Shown piece by piece: positions 1 through 7,860 of a DNA stretch of 64,000 nt; positions within the stretch are counted from its first letter, which is position 1; each line of letters opens with the position of its first letter. Where the stretch lies: contig CAXTAT010000015.1 of NCBI GenBank assembly GCA_964242415.1, positions 55,658 through 119,657 of the forward strand, given 5' to 3'. The position numbers and the translations under genes are program-made. The stretch comes from DASWOJ01 sp964242415 (GTDB lineage: Bacteria; Pseudomonadota; Alphaproteobacteria; Acetobacterales; Acetobacteraceae). The notes below the pieces were generated by a model. The model was given only the letters and a program-made list of their open reading frames with translations, was not told where the DNA came from and searched no databases.

Positions 1-703
1 TGCATCATCCAACGCGCGCCAGCCGAACCGTGGTCCCGACGCCGATGCTAGCCGTCCTCTGCCCTCACCGGGTTGCCCCTCGGATCGTCGTTGCGGCGCT
101 TGCGACGCGGCAAGCAGGAGACCGCCGACCGCGGCATCGCCTGTGCATCCCTGGGCCGGTGCATTCCTGGACTGCCACGCCAAAAGCGCGGCGCGCGATG
201 ACGCAGGGTTGGATGCAGCGGCGTAAGGGCCAGAGCAGGGGACGGTTGGTGTGGGACAACGACGCCGCTGGAATCCAAGACAGCAGCCGGTCGGCGCCCC
301 TGCAAGGTCTGCGCAGGGATGCAGGCGTGATCCGCCGCAGTCGCACCCGCGCGGCCCGCCTGAACCGCAAGCGGCTGACCGCCGCATGACCCCTTCGACA
401 GGTTCGGCGGAGGGGGTGACGCCGGCAAGCCCATCCAACCTGACCCGGGAGCAGCCAGGTCAGCGACGCGCCGCCAGTTCCGCCTTCTCAAGATCATCGA
501 TGCGAACAGCCCGAGGGATACTGCGGCAGGAAGGGACGCCGGCAAGACGTTGATCATGTGCATCGCGAACAACTCCATCCGTCATGAACTCGGGATCAGC
601 ACGTCTCAGACCGGATTGCAGGCTGGATGACGCCGGGCCAGGCGGCGCTGCGGCCCGCGCATGCCCCGTGCGCTACGCCGGCAGCAGCCTGGTGCGGATG
701 GCT
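1..703. other. Stretch without a supportable gene
   Basis: Several overlapping open frames exist on both strands. None has a recognisable domain, a good ribosome binding site or a protein-like composition; they are rich in Arg, Pro and Ala, as chance frames in GC-rich DNA are. Around 450-600 the plus strand has a short protein-like stretch (RRQFRLLKIIDANSPRD) that could be debris of a mobile element, but I cannot assign it. Confidence 0.5.
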
Positions 704-1717
704 CTACTCGTCAGGCAGCCGCTTCTCGATCGCCACTGCGATGACCGGCTCGAAGTGGGCGTGGTAATCGTCGAGCATCATGCGGACGGCGTCGTACGTC
801 CCCCTGACCGTCAGCGGGTGGCCATCACGGGCGAGCAGCCCGGCGTTGCGCAGCACCCTTCGGTTGATCACGCCACGCGCCGGCGCCGAGGGCCTCTGGC
901 GCAGCATGGTGAGGAACCGGGCCGCGCTGGCCGGTCCCATGACGTAGGCCAGATAGAGGTCCGCAGGCATCATGCTCCGACCGATGGACGCCTGCATGGC
1001 CGCGCGATGCTGTTTCAGCACCTCGCCAGCCATGCCCGCCGACAGGGCGGGGTCGTTGCGGAGCGCAAGGATGGCCGCTTGGCTCCCCTGGCCGGTGTAT
1101 TCGCCGGACCGGTCCCGGTGGATGGCCGCGGCATAGTCGCCGATGCCGTGTTGGGAGCCAAACTGATGAACAGCCTGGAGCCAGGTCCTGGATGTGAACT
1201 GCAGCAGCCCGGCTGCCGAGGACAGGGTACTCCGGGCATCTGGGGCGAACCTGCTTTCCCGCCATGCCAGGGACACCAGCAGATCAGGGGCAATCTGGCA
1301 GTCCTCCGCGGCATCAAGGAGGGCTTCAAGAACAGCAGGGGACAGGGCCGGGTTGTCCCATACGGCGTTCACCAGGGACGTCGGCCCGGACACCATGGCT
1401 GGCGCCGCAGCCGGACGCGGCCGGGCATGCCGGGCTTCGATGCGCCCCGCGCTTCTCGGGTGGGACGCATGTATCCGCTTGTGGCCGGCCTGCACGGCGC
1501 GGCCATGCTTGCTGGACGGCGCCCGGCTGGCCGACGCTGCGCCGAAATCCGCGAGCAGGACGGCAAGGCTTCCAACTGCGGCCAGCATGACCGTGCCGCG
1601 ACGCAATCGCGGCGGACCGCGCCCCGCGCTGTGCTGCGCGTCAAGCGGCAGCCTTGCACTGCTCGCGCCAGCGCCCCAGCCGCCATGCGCACCGTTGGGT
1701 GAAGACAGATGCTCCAT
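704..1717 (-). CDS. Lytic transglycosylase (SLT-like) family protein
   Basis: The 337-residue product should act in the periplasm and cleave peptidoglycan glycan strands. The N-terminus has basic residues followed by a hydrophobic run (VMLAAVGSLAVLLADF, about residues 43-58) that fits a late signal peptide or membrane anchor. A His/Arg/Pro-rich linker follows to about residue 105. The SLT-like core contains WRESRFAPDARS near residue 150, where the Glu is the expected catalytic acid, then GLLQFTSRTW. The start at 1717 is preceded by AAAGGGGA at good spacing. The C-terminal half (about 200-337) is conserved-looking but I do not recognise a separate domain. The gene stands alone on this strand. 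The family assignment comes from the ES-RF and GLLQF-T-TW motifs; the precise subfamily is not determined. Confidence 0.8.
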   Translation of the reverse strand: MEHLSSPNGAHGGWGAGASSARLPLDAQHSAGRGPPRLRRGTVMLAAVGSLAVLLADFGAASASRAPSSKHGRAVQAGHKRIHASHPRSAGRIEARHARPRPAAAPAMVSGPTSLVNAVWDNPALSPAVLEALLDAAEDCQIAPDLLVSLAWRESRFAPDARSTLSSAAGLLQFTSRTWLQAVHQFGSQHGIGDYAAAIHRDRSGEYTGQGSQAAILALRNDPALSAGMAGEVLKQHRAAMQASIGRSMMPADLYLAYVMGPASAARFLTMLRQRPSAPARGVINRRVLRNAGLLARDGHPLTVRGTYDAVRMMLDDYHAHFEPVIAVAIEKRLPDE

Positions 1718-1805
1718 GATTGTCCCCTTTCGGATTAGGACAGGCCAGAACGGAAGGGAGGGGCAGTCCCGCGCAGGATCGGATTGGCGCGATCCCCGCG
1801 GGACT

Positions 1806-2039
1806 TCAAATCAGCACGGATGCGCCGTTGATTGCGCTGGCCAGCTTGTTGCCGTAGGCCTCCCAGATCAGCAATTCCAGCCTGTACGCCCGCTCTGCAC
1901 GCCCGGATTGACGGGCGGCCTCTACCCAGCCGGTCAGATATGAGATGACCGCGTCCGGGTCGGCCAGTCGGCGTGGCCTCCCTCGGGTCGAGGCGGGTGG
2001 CGAACCGTTCATGTTGTGCGGCAGGGTGACCCGGCGCAT
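1806..2039 (-). CDS. Small hypothetical protein, 77 aa
   Basis: The start at 2039 has an AGGTGA ribosome binding site about nine bases upstream. The product is soluble-looking, with a basic proline-rich N-terminus and then a helical C-terminal half (ADPDAVISYLTGWVEAARQS) that looks amphipathic. I do not recognise a family. It lies upstream of the transglycosylase gene on the same strand with an 88-base gap, so co-transcription is possible. Composition and ribosome binding site support a real gene. Confidence 0.5.
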   Translation of the reverse strand: MRRVTLPHNMNGSPPASTRGRPRRLADPDAVISYLTGWVEAARQSGRAERAYRLELLIWEAYGNKLASAINGASVLI

Positions 2040-2336
2040 GGTTGTTCACCTGTCAAATATTGCACGGTACGCAGCGTTGGGCTGAGACAGGCCAGGCATT
2101 TGCGCGGCAAGTCATGGGCCAGCCTGGACAGGCTGCAAGGCTGATCGATGAACGGAATTTCAGCGAAAAAATTGCGGCTGTAGATAGAACGCCAGGCGTA
2201 CGGGCTCAGCGTGAAAGCATGCATGGGTTGGGCAAACGCATGGTTTGCCGGAATTTGGGCAGAACCGGGGAACAGGCAGCAAAGGCCAGCGCCTGGGGGT
2301 GTGCTCTTTCTGTTGTCCGAAAAAGGCCGAGCCGTT

Positions 2337-2945
2337 TTACCCTGCGCGGCGACGCATCATATAAAGTCCAGCCAGACCCATCCCGAGCACGGCCATGCTG
2401 GCAGGCTCCGGCACTGGGACATCGCCGGCGACCGGCGGCACCTCCAAGGTAAAGGCTGATGCCACCGAGAAATTGCCGAGCGAACCGCTGCGGTTCAGGT
2501 TGGCGATCACGCTTCCTGCTGACGGATCGAAACCCGATAGGCCATCAGCAGGCGTGAATGTGCCCAGGAACACGACAGTGATCGACTCGTTGCCGCTGGG
2601 CGCCATGGACTGGTCCGTCTCCTGGACTGAAGCGGCGACGAACGTGCCGCCAAGGAATGTGGACTTGAAATCGCTGGGACCGATGGCTGTGGTCCAGATG
2701 CCGTTACCCGGCACCGTGAAAGTGCCGATCGTGACCGGGAGATTGAGCGGCACCGTGGAAAAGTCGCCGGTGCCGCCCTGGGTCGTCGCGTTCAGCACGG
2801 TGAAGCTGGTCCGGGTCAAAAGCGACTGCCCGCTCTCGTTGGCGCCATCGGAAAAGCTGAGCGAGCCGGTGATCGGCGCGGCGCTGGCAGCACCAGCCCA
2901 GGCGACAGCAGCAGCGGCAAGCGCGGCCTTGGCGAGGTGATGCAT
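2337..2945 (-). CDS. PEP-CTERM sorting-domain exported protein
   Basis: The 202-residue product starts with a clear Sec signal peptide (AALAAAAVAWAGAASA, cleavage near residue 22). A Thr/Ser/Gly-rich beta-type body with no enzyme motif follows. The C-terminus has VPEPAS, a hydrophobic segment (MAVLGMGLAGLYMM) and an RRR tail, which is the tripartite PEP-CTERM signal. In known systems this signal is recognised by an exosortase that processes the protein at the cell envelope, and PEP-CTERM proteins are often linked to exopolysaccharide. No exosortase or EPS gene is in the window, so the sorting enzyme must be elsewhere or the system is incomplete. The gene is monocistronic. Confidence 0.85.
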   Translation of the reverse strand: MHHLAKAALAAAAVAWAGAASAAPITGSLSFSDGANESGQSLLTRTSFTVLNATTQGGTGDFSTVPLNLPVTIGTFTVPGNGIWTTAIGPSDFKSTFLGGTFVAASVQETDQSMAPSGNESITVVFLGTFTPADGLSGFDPSAGSVIANLNRSGSLGNFSVASAFTLEVPPVAGDVPVPEPASMAVLGMGLAGLYMMRRRAG

Positions 2946-4064
2946 GGCTCTGTTCCGTTCCTGTTTAACGCCCTCTAAACGGGGTTGTAACGCAACTTAA
3001 CATTTCCTAAAACCGAAATCGTTAGTAGCCGTGAATTAACGTGAACACCCGCACTCGCCTGGAAAGTAGCTGCAAGGGGCCAGCAGGCCGCAGCGCAGCG
3101 GACCGGACCGAATTTCGTTTCGTAATATGATCGGCATTTCGCGCCAAGCCGCGCCGTTCCCGGCGAAAAACGACAGGGATGGTGTCCTGCCAGCGGCTGA
3201 TTTTGCCAGCATATGTTCATTTCGGTGGGGTTTAGCGGCGGCTCAAACGGATTTCCAGGGGTTTGTTGCTGCCGAGTCAAACGTGAACTCAGATCCCGTT
3301 TAGGACGCCATAATCCGGCCTGCGGGAATGGCGCGGTGGAGCATGGCAAGCGTGACCATGGCGTCAGACAGCCCGGCAAAACGCTCGTCGTCGCGCGACG
3401 GGCGGCGTCAGCAGCCAAGGGTCGGCTCGACGATCCAACACCGCCGCAGCACGGCAAGGCCCTTTGTTCCCAACGCACGATTGACGATGATCAGCACAGG
3501 GTCGGGCAAAGCAGGCCAGCGGCGTGGCCGCACGCTTACCGGCGCCCATGCAGGCTGCCGGGCCACTGGCGTCGTGACCCAAGGCGGCAGATGCGGCGAC
3601 GCCCGGCAGCAGTCCTGGCCGGCCCGCCGCGATGTGGCGCTTGCATCGGGAGATTCAGCAGGCAACGCATGCCGCTCGTGCCCAGGCGCTCGTCCGCGGG
3701 CGGCAGTCGGGCTTGGCGGGCGGAAGCATCGGCGGCATCAGCCGGCACCGGTGATTGGTCAGACGACGGCCGAACCTACTAACCGCCCAGCAACGCATGA
3801 TCGCCAGGCGGCCGCGTCACAAGACTCAAGATAGCCGAACCCTGTGGAACGCAGCCAGGACGCCCTTGGGTCAGACTATCCCGTGGACTTCGTTACCGTT
3901 CCCAAGCGAAGCCAAGACGCGATGTGACTGCAAGCAATACTTGCAGCGTCACCTACAGGCTCTGTTGTGTGCGGAATCATACCAAACAGCCCTTTGATAA
4001 CGAAAACCGACTGTTGCCGAACCAACTCATGGATTGAATGGCATGACATACAGGCTAGAGAGGT
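2946..4064. other. Long intergenic region with IS debris and the promoter of the Crp/Fnr gene
   Basis: About 1.1 kb without an intact gene. Part of it (about 3305-3490) reads on the minus strand as the end of an IS5-type transposase, described separately. The last 150 bases before 4065 are noticeably less GC-rich and presumably hold the promoter of the downstream regulator. I do not see a clear minus 35/minus 10 pair. Confidence 0.5.
3305..3490 (-). mobile_element. IS5-family transposase C-terminal remnant
   Basis: On the minus strand the translation reads LAVLRRCWIVEPTLGC, a stop, then RRPSRDDERFAGLSDAMV. IS5-type transposases end with a similar order of motifs (VLPRRWVVERT-W, then a basic DYE stretch and an A-M-L helix). 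The in-frame stop and missing upstream part show it is dead debris. No terminal repeats are visible. Assignment is by motif memory only. Confidence 0.5.
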
Positions 4065-4883
4065 ATGGTTGATGACGGTATTGCTGACGGGCGGAATGCG
4101 CCGATGTCTGCGGCCGTCCAAACTTGGCATGATCTGGCAAAAGGTAGGTTCGCGTTGTCAACCGGCGTTCCAATTCGAAATAAGCTGCTCGCAGGCCTGC
4201 CTCCTGCCGAGCTGTCCGGACTTCGCCCGCACTTGATCCGGGTCCGCATGGTTAATGGCCAGGGCCTGCACGAACCCGGCGAACGCATCGACAGCGTGTT
4301 CTTCTTCGAGCACGGCATGGCCTCGATGGTCGCAGTCGGCCAGGAGCAGAGCAGCGGCGTCGAGGTCGGGGTGATCGGGCACGAGGGCATGGTCGGCCTG
4401 ACCGTGCTGCTCGACCCGCAGGCGACCTCGTTCAACCGGGCCATGGTGCAGATCCCCGGCATTGCCAACCGGATGTCGTCCGCCACCCTGCTGGACTGCC
4501 TCGGCCGGATGCCGGTGCTGCGGCGCAAGCTGATGCGGCAGTTGGAGGTTTACCTGGCCATGGTGGCGCAGACCGCCGCCTGCAACAGCCGCCACAACGT
4601 GATGGAGCGCTGCGCACGCTGGCTGCTGCTGGCGCATGACATGGTGGACGGCGACGAGATGGCGCTGACGCAGGAGTTCCTGGCGATCATGCTGGCCGTG
4701 CGGCGGTCCGGGGTGACCATTGCGCTGGGTTCCCTGCGGGAGGCCGGGTTGGTCCGCAACGGCCGCGGACGCATCATGGTGGCCGACCGGCCGGGGCTGG
4801 AGGCGGTGGCCTGCGACTGCTACGCGCGGGTGCAGGCGTTCACCGCGACAGTTGCAGCACGGGAAGCGGCTCCGGCGGTTTAG
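4065..4883 (+). CDS. Crp/Fnr family transcriptional regulator
   Basis: The 272-residue product has a cyclic-nucleotide-binding-like beta-roll (about 40-160, with the signature GVIGHEGMVG) and a C-terminal winged helix-turn-helix (about 185-245, LTQEFLAIMLAVRRSGVT). No Cys cluster is present near the N-terminus, so an Fnr-type iron-sulfur sensor is unlikely. The effector is unknown. The start is uncertain: 4065 has AGAGAGG very close to the ATG, while an internal ATG at 4104 has GGCGGAA at better spacing and would remove 13 residues. The gene is single. It could regulate the Fnr-like box near 42.9 kb, but nothing in the sequence proves this. Confidence 0.85.
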   Translation: MVDDGIADGRNAPMSAAVQTWHDLAKGRFALSTGVPIRNKLLAGLPPAELSGLRPHLIRVRMVNGQGLHEPGERIDSVFFFEHGMASMVAVGQEQSSGVEVGVIGHEGMVGLTVLLDPQATSFNRAMVQIPGIANRMSSATLLDCLGRMPVLRRKLMRQLEVYLAMVAQTAACNSRHNVMERCARWLLLAHDMVDGDEMALTQEFLAIMLAVRRSGVTIALGSLREAGLVRNGRGRIMVADRPGLEAVACDCYARVQAFTATVAAREAAPAV

Positions 4884-4984
4884 CAGGGGCGACGCAGGTC
4901 CCTACCCATGGTCCCGGCCATCCATTTGCTCCACCGCCGAGAACGCGCTGTCTCCGGAGCTTGAGCAATCCGGCCGACGTGCGG

Positions 4985-5446
4985 CTACCCGGCGGTGCCG
5001 AACCGCAGGCCCTTGCCCAGCGTGCGCGGCGCCTCTTGGGATTGCCGCCCAGCGGGTGACGCGCGCCCAAGGTCCTCAAGGATCGGACATTCGGGGTGGC
5101 TGTCGCCCCGGCACGCGCCGGCGAGGTCCGCCAATGCATCCCGCGTGGCGGTCAGCTCGGCGATCCTTGCCTCAAGCTCCGCGATCTGCTCCAGCGCGAT
5201 CGCCTTCACCTCGCGGCTCGGCCGCGTCCTGTCCTGCCACAGGCCGACCAGCAGCTTCACCCGGTCCATGGGGATGCCGAAGCCGCGGGCACGCCGGATG
5301 AACCGGAGAGTATTTACCTCAGCGGCGCCATACGTCCGGTATCCCGCATCGGTCCGGTTGGACCGCGGCACCAGGCCGATGCTCTCGTAATACCGCAGCA
5401 TCTTCGCGCTGATGCCCGACATCTTGGCGGCCTCACCAATGTTCAT
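4985..5446 (-). CDS. cueR: CueR/HmrR-type copper-responsive MerR regulator
   Basis: A MerR-family activator of 153 residues that should bind Cu(I) and activate copper export genes by distorting a long-spacer promoter. The N-terminal HTH reads MNIGEAAKMSGISAKMLRYY. A dimerisation coiled coil covers about residues 75-110. The metal loop is ACRGDSHPECPIL, with the two Cys spaced as in CueR. The start at 5446 (MNIGEA) is preferred over an upstream ATG because MerR proteins begin at this position. A 28-residue tail after the metal loop is longer than in typical CueR. It is divergent from the decayed copA gene and faces a recognisable CueR operator, so its target promoter is local. Confidence 0.9.
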   Translation of the reverse strand: MNIGEAAKMSGISAKMLRYYESIGLVPRSNRTDAGYRTYGAAEVNTLRFIRRARGFGIPMDRVKLLVGLWQDRTRPSREVKAIALEQIAELEARIAELTATRDALADLAGACRGDSHPECPILEDLGRASPAGRQSQEAPRTLGKGLRFGTAG

Positions 5447-5530
5447 GCGCACCTCCGGCCCACCGTCCACATCAGGGTTCCCGCCGCGCCAAGCTCAAGG
5501 GGCCCGATCCCAGCCTTCTTCCCCCCGCCC

Positions 5531-5561
5531 TTGACCTTCCCATGGTGGGAAGCACCATGTC
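5531..5561 (+). promoter_or_regulatory. CueR operator/promoter upstream of decayed copA
   Basis: TTGACC at 5531-5536 is a good minus 35 box. It overlaps the inverted repeat CTTCCC-ATGGT-GGGAAG at 5536-5552, which matches the known CueR operator half-sites. The expected minus 10 at a 19-base spacing (5556-5561) is weak. The layout, with the operator inside the spacer between minus 35 and minus 10, is typical of MerR-type promoters. It lies between cueR and copA, about 50 bases before the copA start. Confidence 0.75.
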
Positions 5562-5609
5562 ACGGCCTCGCAGGCCCGGTCCGCACGTCGGCGGACCGCA
5601 GGAGGCACA

Positions 5610-6207
5610 ATGGACGACCACCAGGGCGGCCACGACCACACGCACGCGCCTTGCTGCCGCGGCAGCAAGGCCAATGAACCCGCCGCAGCGACTCCCGTCG
5701 CAGCAGCCACGGTCACCGATCCCGTCTGCGGGATGCACGTGAACCCGCAAACCTCGGCGTACCGCTTCGAGCGTGCCGGGGCGAGCTACCGCTTCTACTC
5801 CGCAGGCTGCCGGACCAAGTTCCAGGCCGACCCGGACGCCCACCTGCGGCCAAAGGTCAACGGCCATGGCGTGGCATTGGGCAACGTTGCGTTGATGGCG
5901 AACGCCCGCGTGGACCTGGGCTGGCTTGCAGGCAAGGCGGAGGAGTTGCGCCGGGATCACCTTGGTCCGGGGCGACCTCGCGGGCATCGCCCGGGCGCGG
6001 GCGCTGAGCCGGATGACCATGCGCAACATCCGGCAGAACCTGGTGTTCGCCTTCGCCTACACCGCCGTCGGCATCCCGATTGCCGCGGGCGTGCTCTACC
6101 CGCCCTTTGGCATCCTGCTCAGCCCGGTGGTGGCCGCCCTGGCGATGTCGCTGAGTTCGGTGTCGGTGATCGCGAACGCCCTGCGGCTCAGGGCGGCGCG
6201 GATATGA
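5610..6207 (+). pseudogene. copA: Decayed copper-translocating P1B-type ATPase (copA remnant)
   Basis: Three pieces of a CopA-type ATPase remain in order. Bases 5610-5850 encode the His-rich N-terminus and a YHS metal-binding domain (DPVCGMHV, then YRFYSAGCRTKF). Without a gap the frame jumps to the nucleotide-binding region (VNGHGVALGNVALMANARVD). A further deletion and frameshift then joins the last part in another frame (LVRGDLAGIARARALS, then FAFAYTAVGIPIAAGVLYP, a late membrane segment). The TGE, DKTGT, GDGxND and CPC motifs are all missing, so it cannot pump copper. The copA stop overlaps an ATG (ATGA at 6204-6207), and the next gene starts at 6225, so the old operon layout is preserved. 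Confidence 0.88.
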
Positions 6208-6224
6208 ACCAATGGAGGTTTGAC

Positions 6225-6614
6225 ATGACGCACTGTTTTAAGTCCACCCTTGCAGCCGGGATGCTGGCCATCCTGTCCACCGGCGCCCCTGCCCGGGCGC
6301 AGCAGGCTCCGGCGCCGATGCCTGGGATGGCGATGCCGTCAGGCAGCGCCGGCGCGGCGCGGGGGCCGATGATGGAGGCGATGGACAAGATGTCGAGGGA
6401 CATGGCTGCCGCGCCGGTGACCGGCGACGCCGACCGGGATTTCGTGGCGATGATGATCCCGCATCATCAGGGCGCCATCGACATGGCCCGCTATGAGCTT
6501 ACGAACGGCAAGGACCCGGCGATGCGCAAGCTGGCCCGGGACATCGTCGCCGCGCAGGACAAGGAGATCGCCGCGATGAAGGCTTGGCAGGCGAAGCACT
6601 CCGGCCCGCACTGA
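6225..6614 (+). CDS. DUF305 (CopM-like) periplasmic protein
   Basis: The 129-residue product has a signal peptide (about 1-28, ending APARAQ) and a Met/Pro-rich linker with MPGMAMP motifs. A DUF305 core with FVAMMIPHHQGAIDMA follows. DUF305 proteins such as CopM are linked to copper binding and tolerance in the periplasm. The Met and His clusters fit that role. The start at 6225 has GGAGG eight bases upstream; an in-frame ATG at 6204 overlaps the copA stop but is less likely. It is the only intact structural gene under the local CueR promoter. Confidence 0.85.
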   Translation: MTHCFKSTLAAGMLAILSTGAPARAQQAPAPMPGMAMPSGSAGAARGPMMEAMDKMSRDMAAAPVTGDADRDFVAMMIPHHQGAIDMARYELTNGKDPAMRKLARDIVAAQDKEIAAMKAWQAKHSGPH

Positions 6615-6670
6615 CGGCCGGAGGCGCTGCAGCACCAGCGGCCTTCAACCCTGACCGGTCCCCTCCCTCC

Positions 6671-6769
6671 GTCATTGCGAGCCGGCTTCGGCGCGGCAAT
6701 CCAGAAGGCGAGGGGGCTGCGCTGTGCCCCTCTGGAGTACCGCGCCGCAAGTGCGGCCCGCATTGACGG
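6671..6769. repeat. GTCATTGCGAG palindromic intergenic repeat, copy 1
   Basis: The left arm at 6671-6704 (starting GTCATTGCGAGCC and ending GGCAATCCAG) is matched by an imperfect inverted right arm at 6732-6768. Related copies occur at 19599-19703 and 24961-25060. All three lie between genes, with no protein coded. This is a MITE-like or REP-like element. Confidence 0.8.
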
Positions 6770-6817
6770 CGCCCGCTGTGAGGCAGGGGCATGGGGTCAG
6801 GCCAGGCGACAGGGGTG

Positions 6818-7144
6818 TGTCCGCGGCGGGATTCGAACCCACGGCCCCAGGATTCATCCCACTTCGGCTTTCGCCGCCGCCCGGCCCCGGAGGGCCTGAC
6901 GTTCGTGGTCTGGACTGTCCCTTCGCCATAGGCGCGCCCGGCATTGCCGAACGCTCCCCCAGGCGCCGCCCGTCCAGTCTCTACACCGTCCCAGCCTGGC
7001 GGCCGGGCTTGGCTCGGGATCGGCATGGCGCAAGCGCACCGAAGCGTTCCCCGACTTTGAGCGGTTCCACGGCGCTGTTTCCAGGCGCCGCGCCCAATTA
7101 ACCAACCAGGAATCCTGTGCTCTATCCTGCTGAGCTACGCGGAC
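6818..7144 (-). tRNA. tRNA-Arg(CCU), interrupted by a group I intron
   Basis: Exon 1 (7144 down to 7108) gives the acceptor strand GTCCGCG, a D arm (GCTC-AGCAGGATA-GAGC) and the 5' half of the anticodon arm (CAGGA-TTCCT). Exon 2 (6854 down to 6818) starts with AA-TCCTG, then the variable loop, the T arm (GTGGG-TTCGAAT-CCCGC), CGCGGAC and discriminator A. Joining them gives a complete cloverleaf with anticodon loop TTCCTAA, so the anticodon is CCU. The acceptor strands pair at all seven positions. CCA is not encoded. The interruption lies between anticodon position 36 and base 37. The tRNA decodes AGG, a codon that should be rare here. Confidence 0.95.
6855..7107 (-). ncRNA. Group I self-splicing intron (subgroup IC3-like) in tRNA-Arg(CCU)
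   Basis: The 253-base insert has the landmarks of bacterial tRNA group I introns. The base before the 5' splice site is U and the last intron base is G. The exon CCU can pair with an internal GGG guide (about 7091-7095), giving a three-base P1 with a U-G wobble. The core segment GGTGTAGAGACTGGACGG (6970-6987 region) pairs through CTGGAC with GTCCAG (6910-6915) to form P7, the guanosine site. The stretch TATGGCGAAGGGACAG precedes it. Both segments closely resemble what I remember of the Azoarcus tRNA-Ile ribozyme. A GAAA-capped hairpin at 6865-6876 near the 3' end fits P9. No homing endonuclease is encoded. Splicing is inferred, not shown. Confidence 0.92.
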
Positions 7145-7233
7145 GACACCGGACGGTGATACAATCCACCCGGCGGCGCGGCAAGCCCGGCGTTCGCGTG
7201 CGCCCGGTTTGGCTGCCCCCTGCCGCAGCGCCG

Positions 7234-7773
7234 CTACTTGGGCGCTGCCGGCGGGTTCAGGCCCAGCTTCTTCAGCGCGTCGGCGTTCTTCTCGAAGGCT
7301 TCCTGCCCCACCTGGCTGCCCCAGGTTCGCCCGGCGGCGCTGAACTCGGCCGACAAGTTCCCCGCCTTCGCAGCCGCGGTGCGGCGAGCCTCGTCGTTCC
7401 GGTTCCCCACGATCGACTGCAGCTCCGGCACCGTGAAGTCGTGCACCAGGATGTCCTCGAACTGCGCCATCAGCTCGGGCGCCCGGGCGCGCAGCTCCGG
7501 CATCAGGTACTTGTCGCAGGCTTCCTCCGCCTGCTGCTCGGTCTGGCCGCTGTGCTGCAGCACGATGACGATGGTTTGGCGCTGCGCGGCCAGGAGCTGG
7601 TCCAGCATGTTCGCCGTGCCGATCCGCTCCAGGAAGGCCCTGGCCAGCACATGCGGGTCGCCCGCCGCCTCCGGGGCAGGTTGCGCGCGCACCGCCCCGC
7701 TGAGCAGCAACGGGCCGGGCAGCAACAGGCCGAGCAGCAGCAGGCCCAGCAGCCACATCCTCCAGCCACGCAT
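7234..7773 (-). CDS. DUF2059 domain exported protein
   Basis: The 179-residue product has a leucine-rich signal peptide (LLGLLLLGLLLPGPLLLSG) and a helical body matching DUF2059 (QFEDILVHDFTVPELQSIV). The function of this family is unknown; members are periplasmic. The start at 7773 is chosen because a GGGGGGA ribosome binding site precedes it; a longer frame begins at 7803 without one. It lies 90 bases upstream of the tRNA gene on the same strand and is divergent from the BKACE gene. Confidence 0.75.
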   Translation of the reverse strand: MRGWRMWLLGLLLLGLLLPGPLLLSGAVRAQPAPEAAGDPHVLARAFLERIGTANMLDQLLAAQRQTIVIVLQHSGQTEQQAEEACDKYLMPELRARAPELMAQFEDILVHDFTVPELQSIVGNRNDEARRTAAAKAGNLSAEFSAAGRTWGSQVGQEAFEKNADALKKLGLNPPAAPK

Positions 7774-7860
7774 TCCCGCGGTCCCCCCTGCGTTCCGCAT
7801 CATCTAGCCGCCGCGCCGCCACGGGTGCAACATCGCGGGAACGCCACCTAGGGAACGCAA

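Noticed and set aside
5610..6614. A 334-codon frame joining copA pieces with the DUF305 gene
   Set aside because: The region between is out-of-frame copA sequence. A ribosome binding site and signal peptide show that the DUF305 gene starts at 6225.
6854..7822. A 322-codon minus-strand frame through the DUF2059 gene and the tRNA
   Set aside because: It reads the tRNA and intron as protein and is in the wrong frame for DUF2059.
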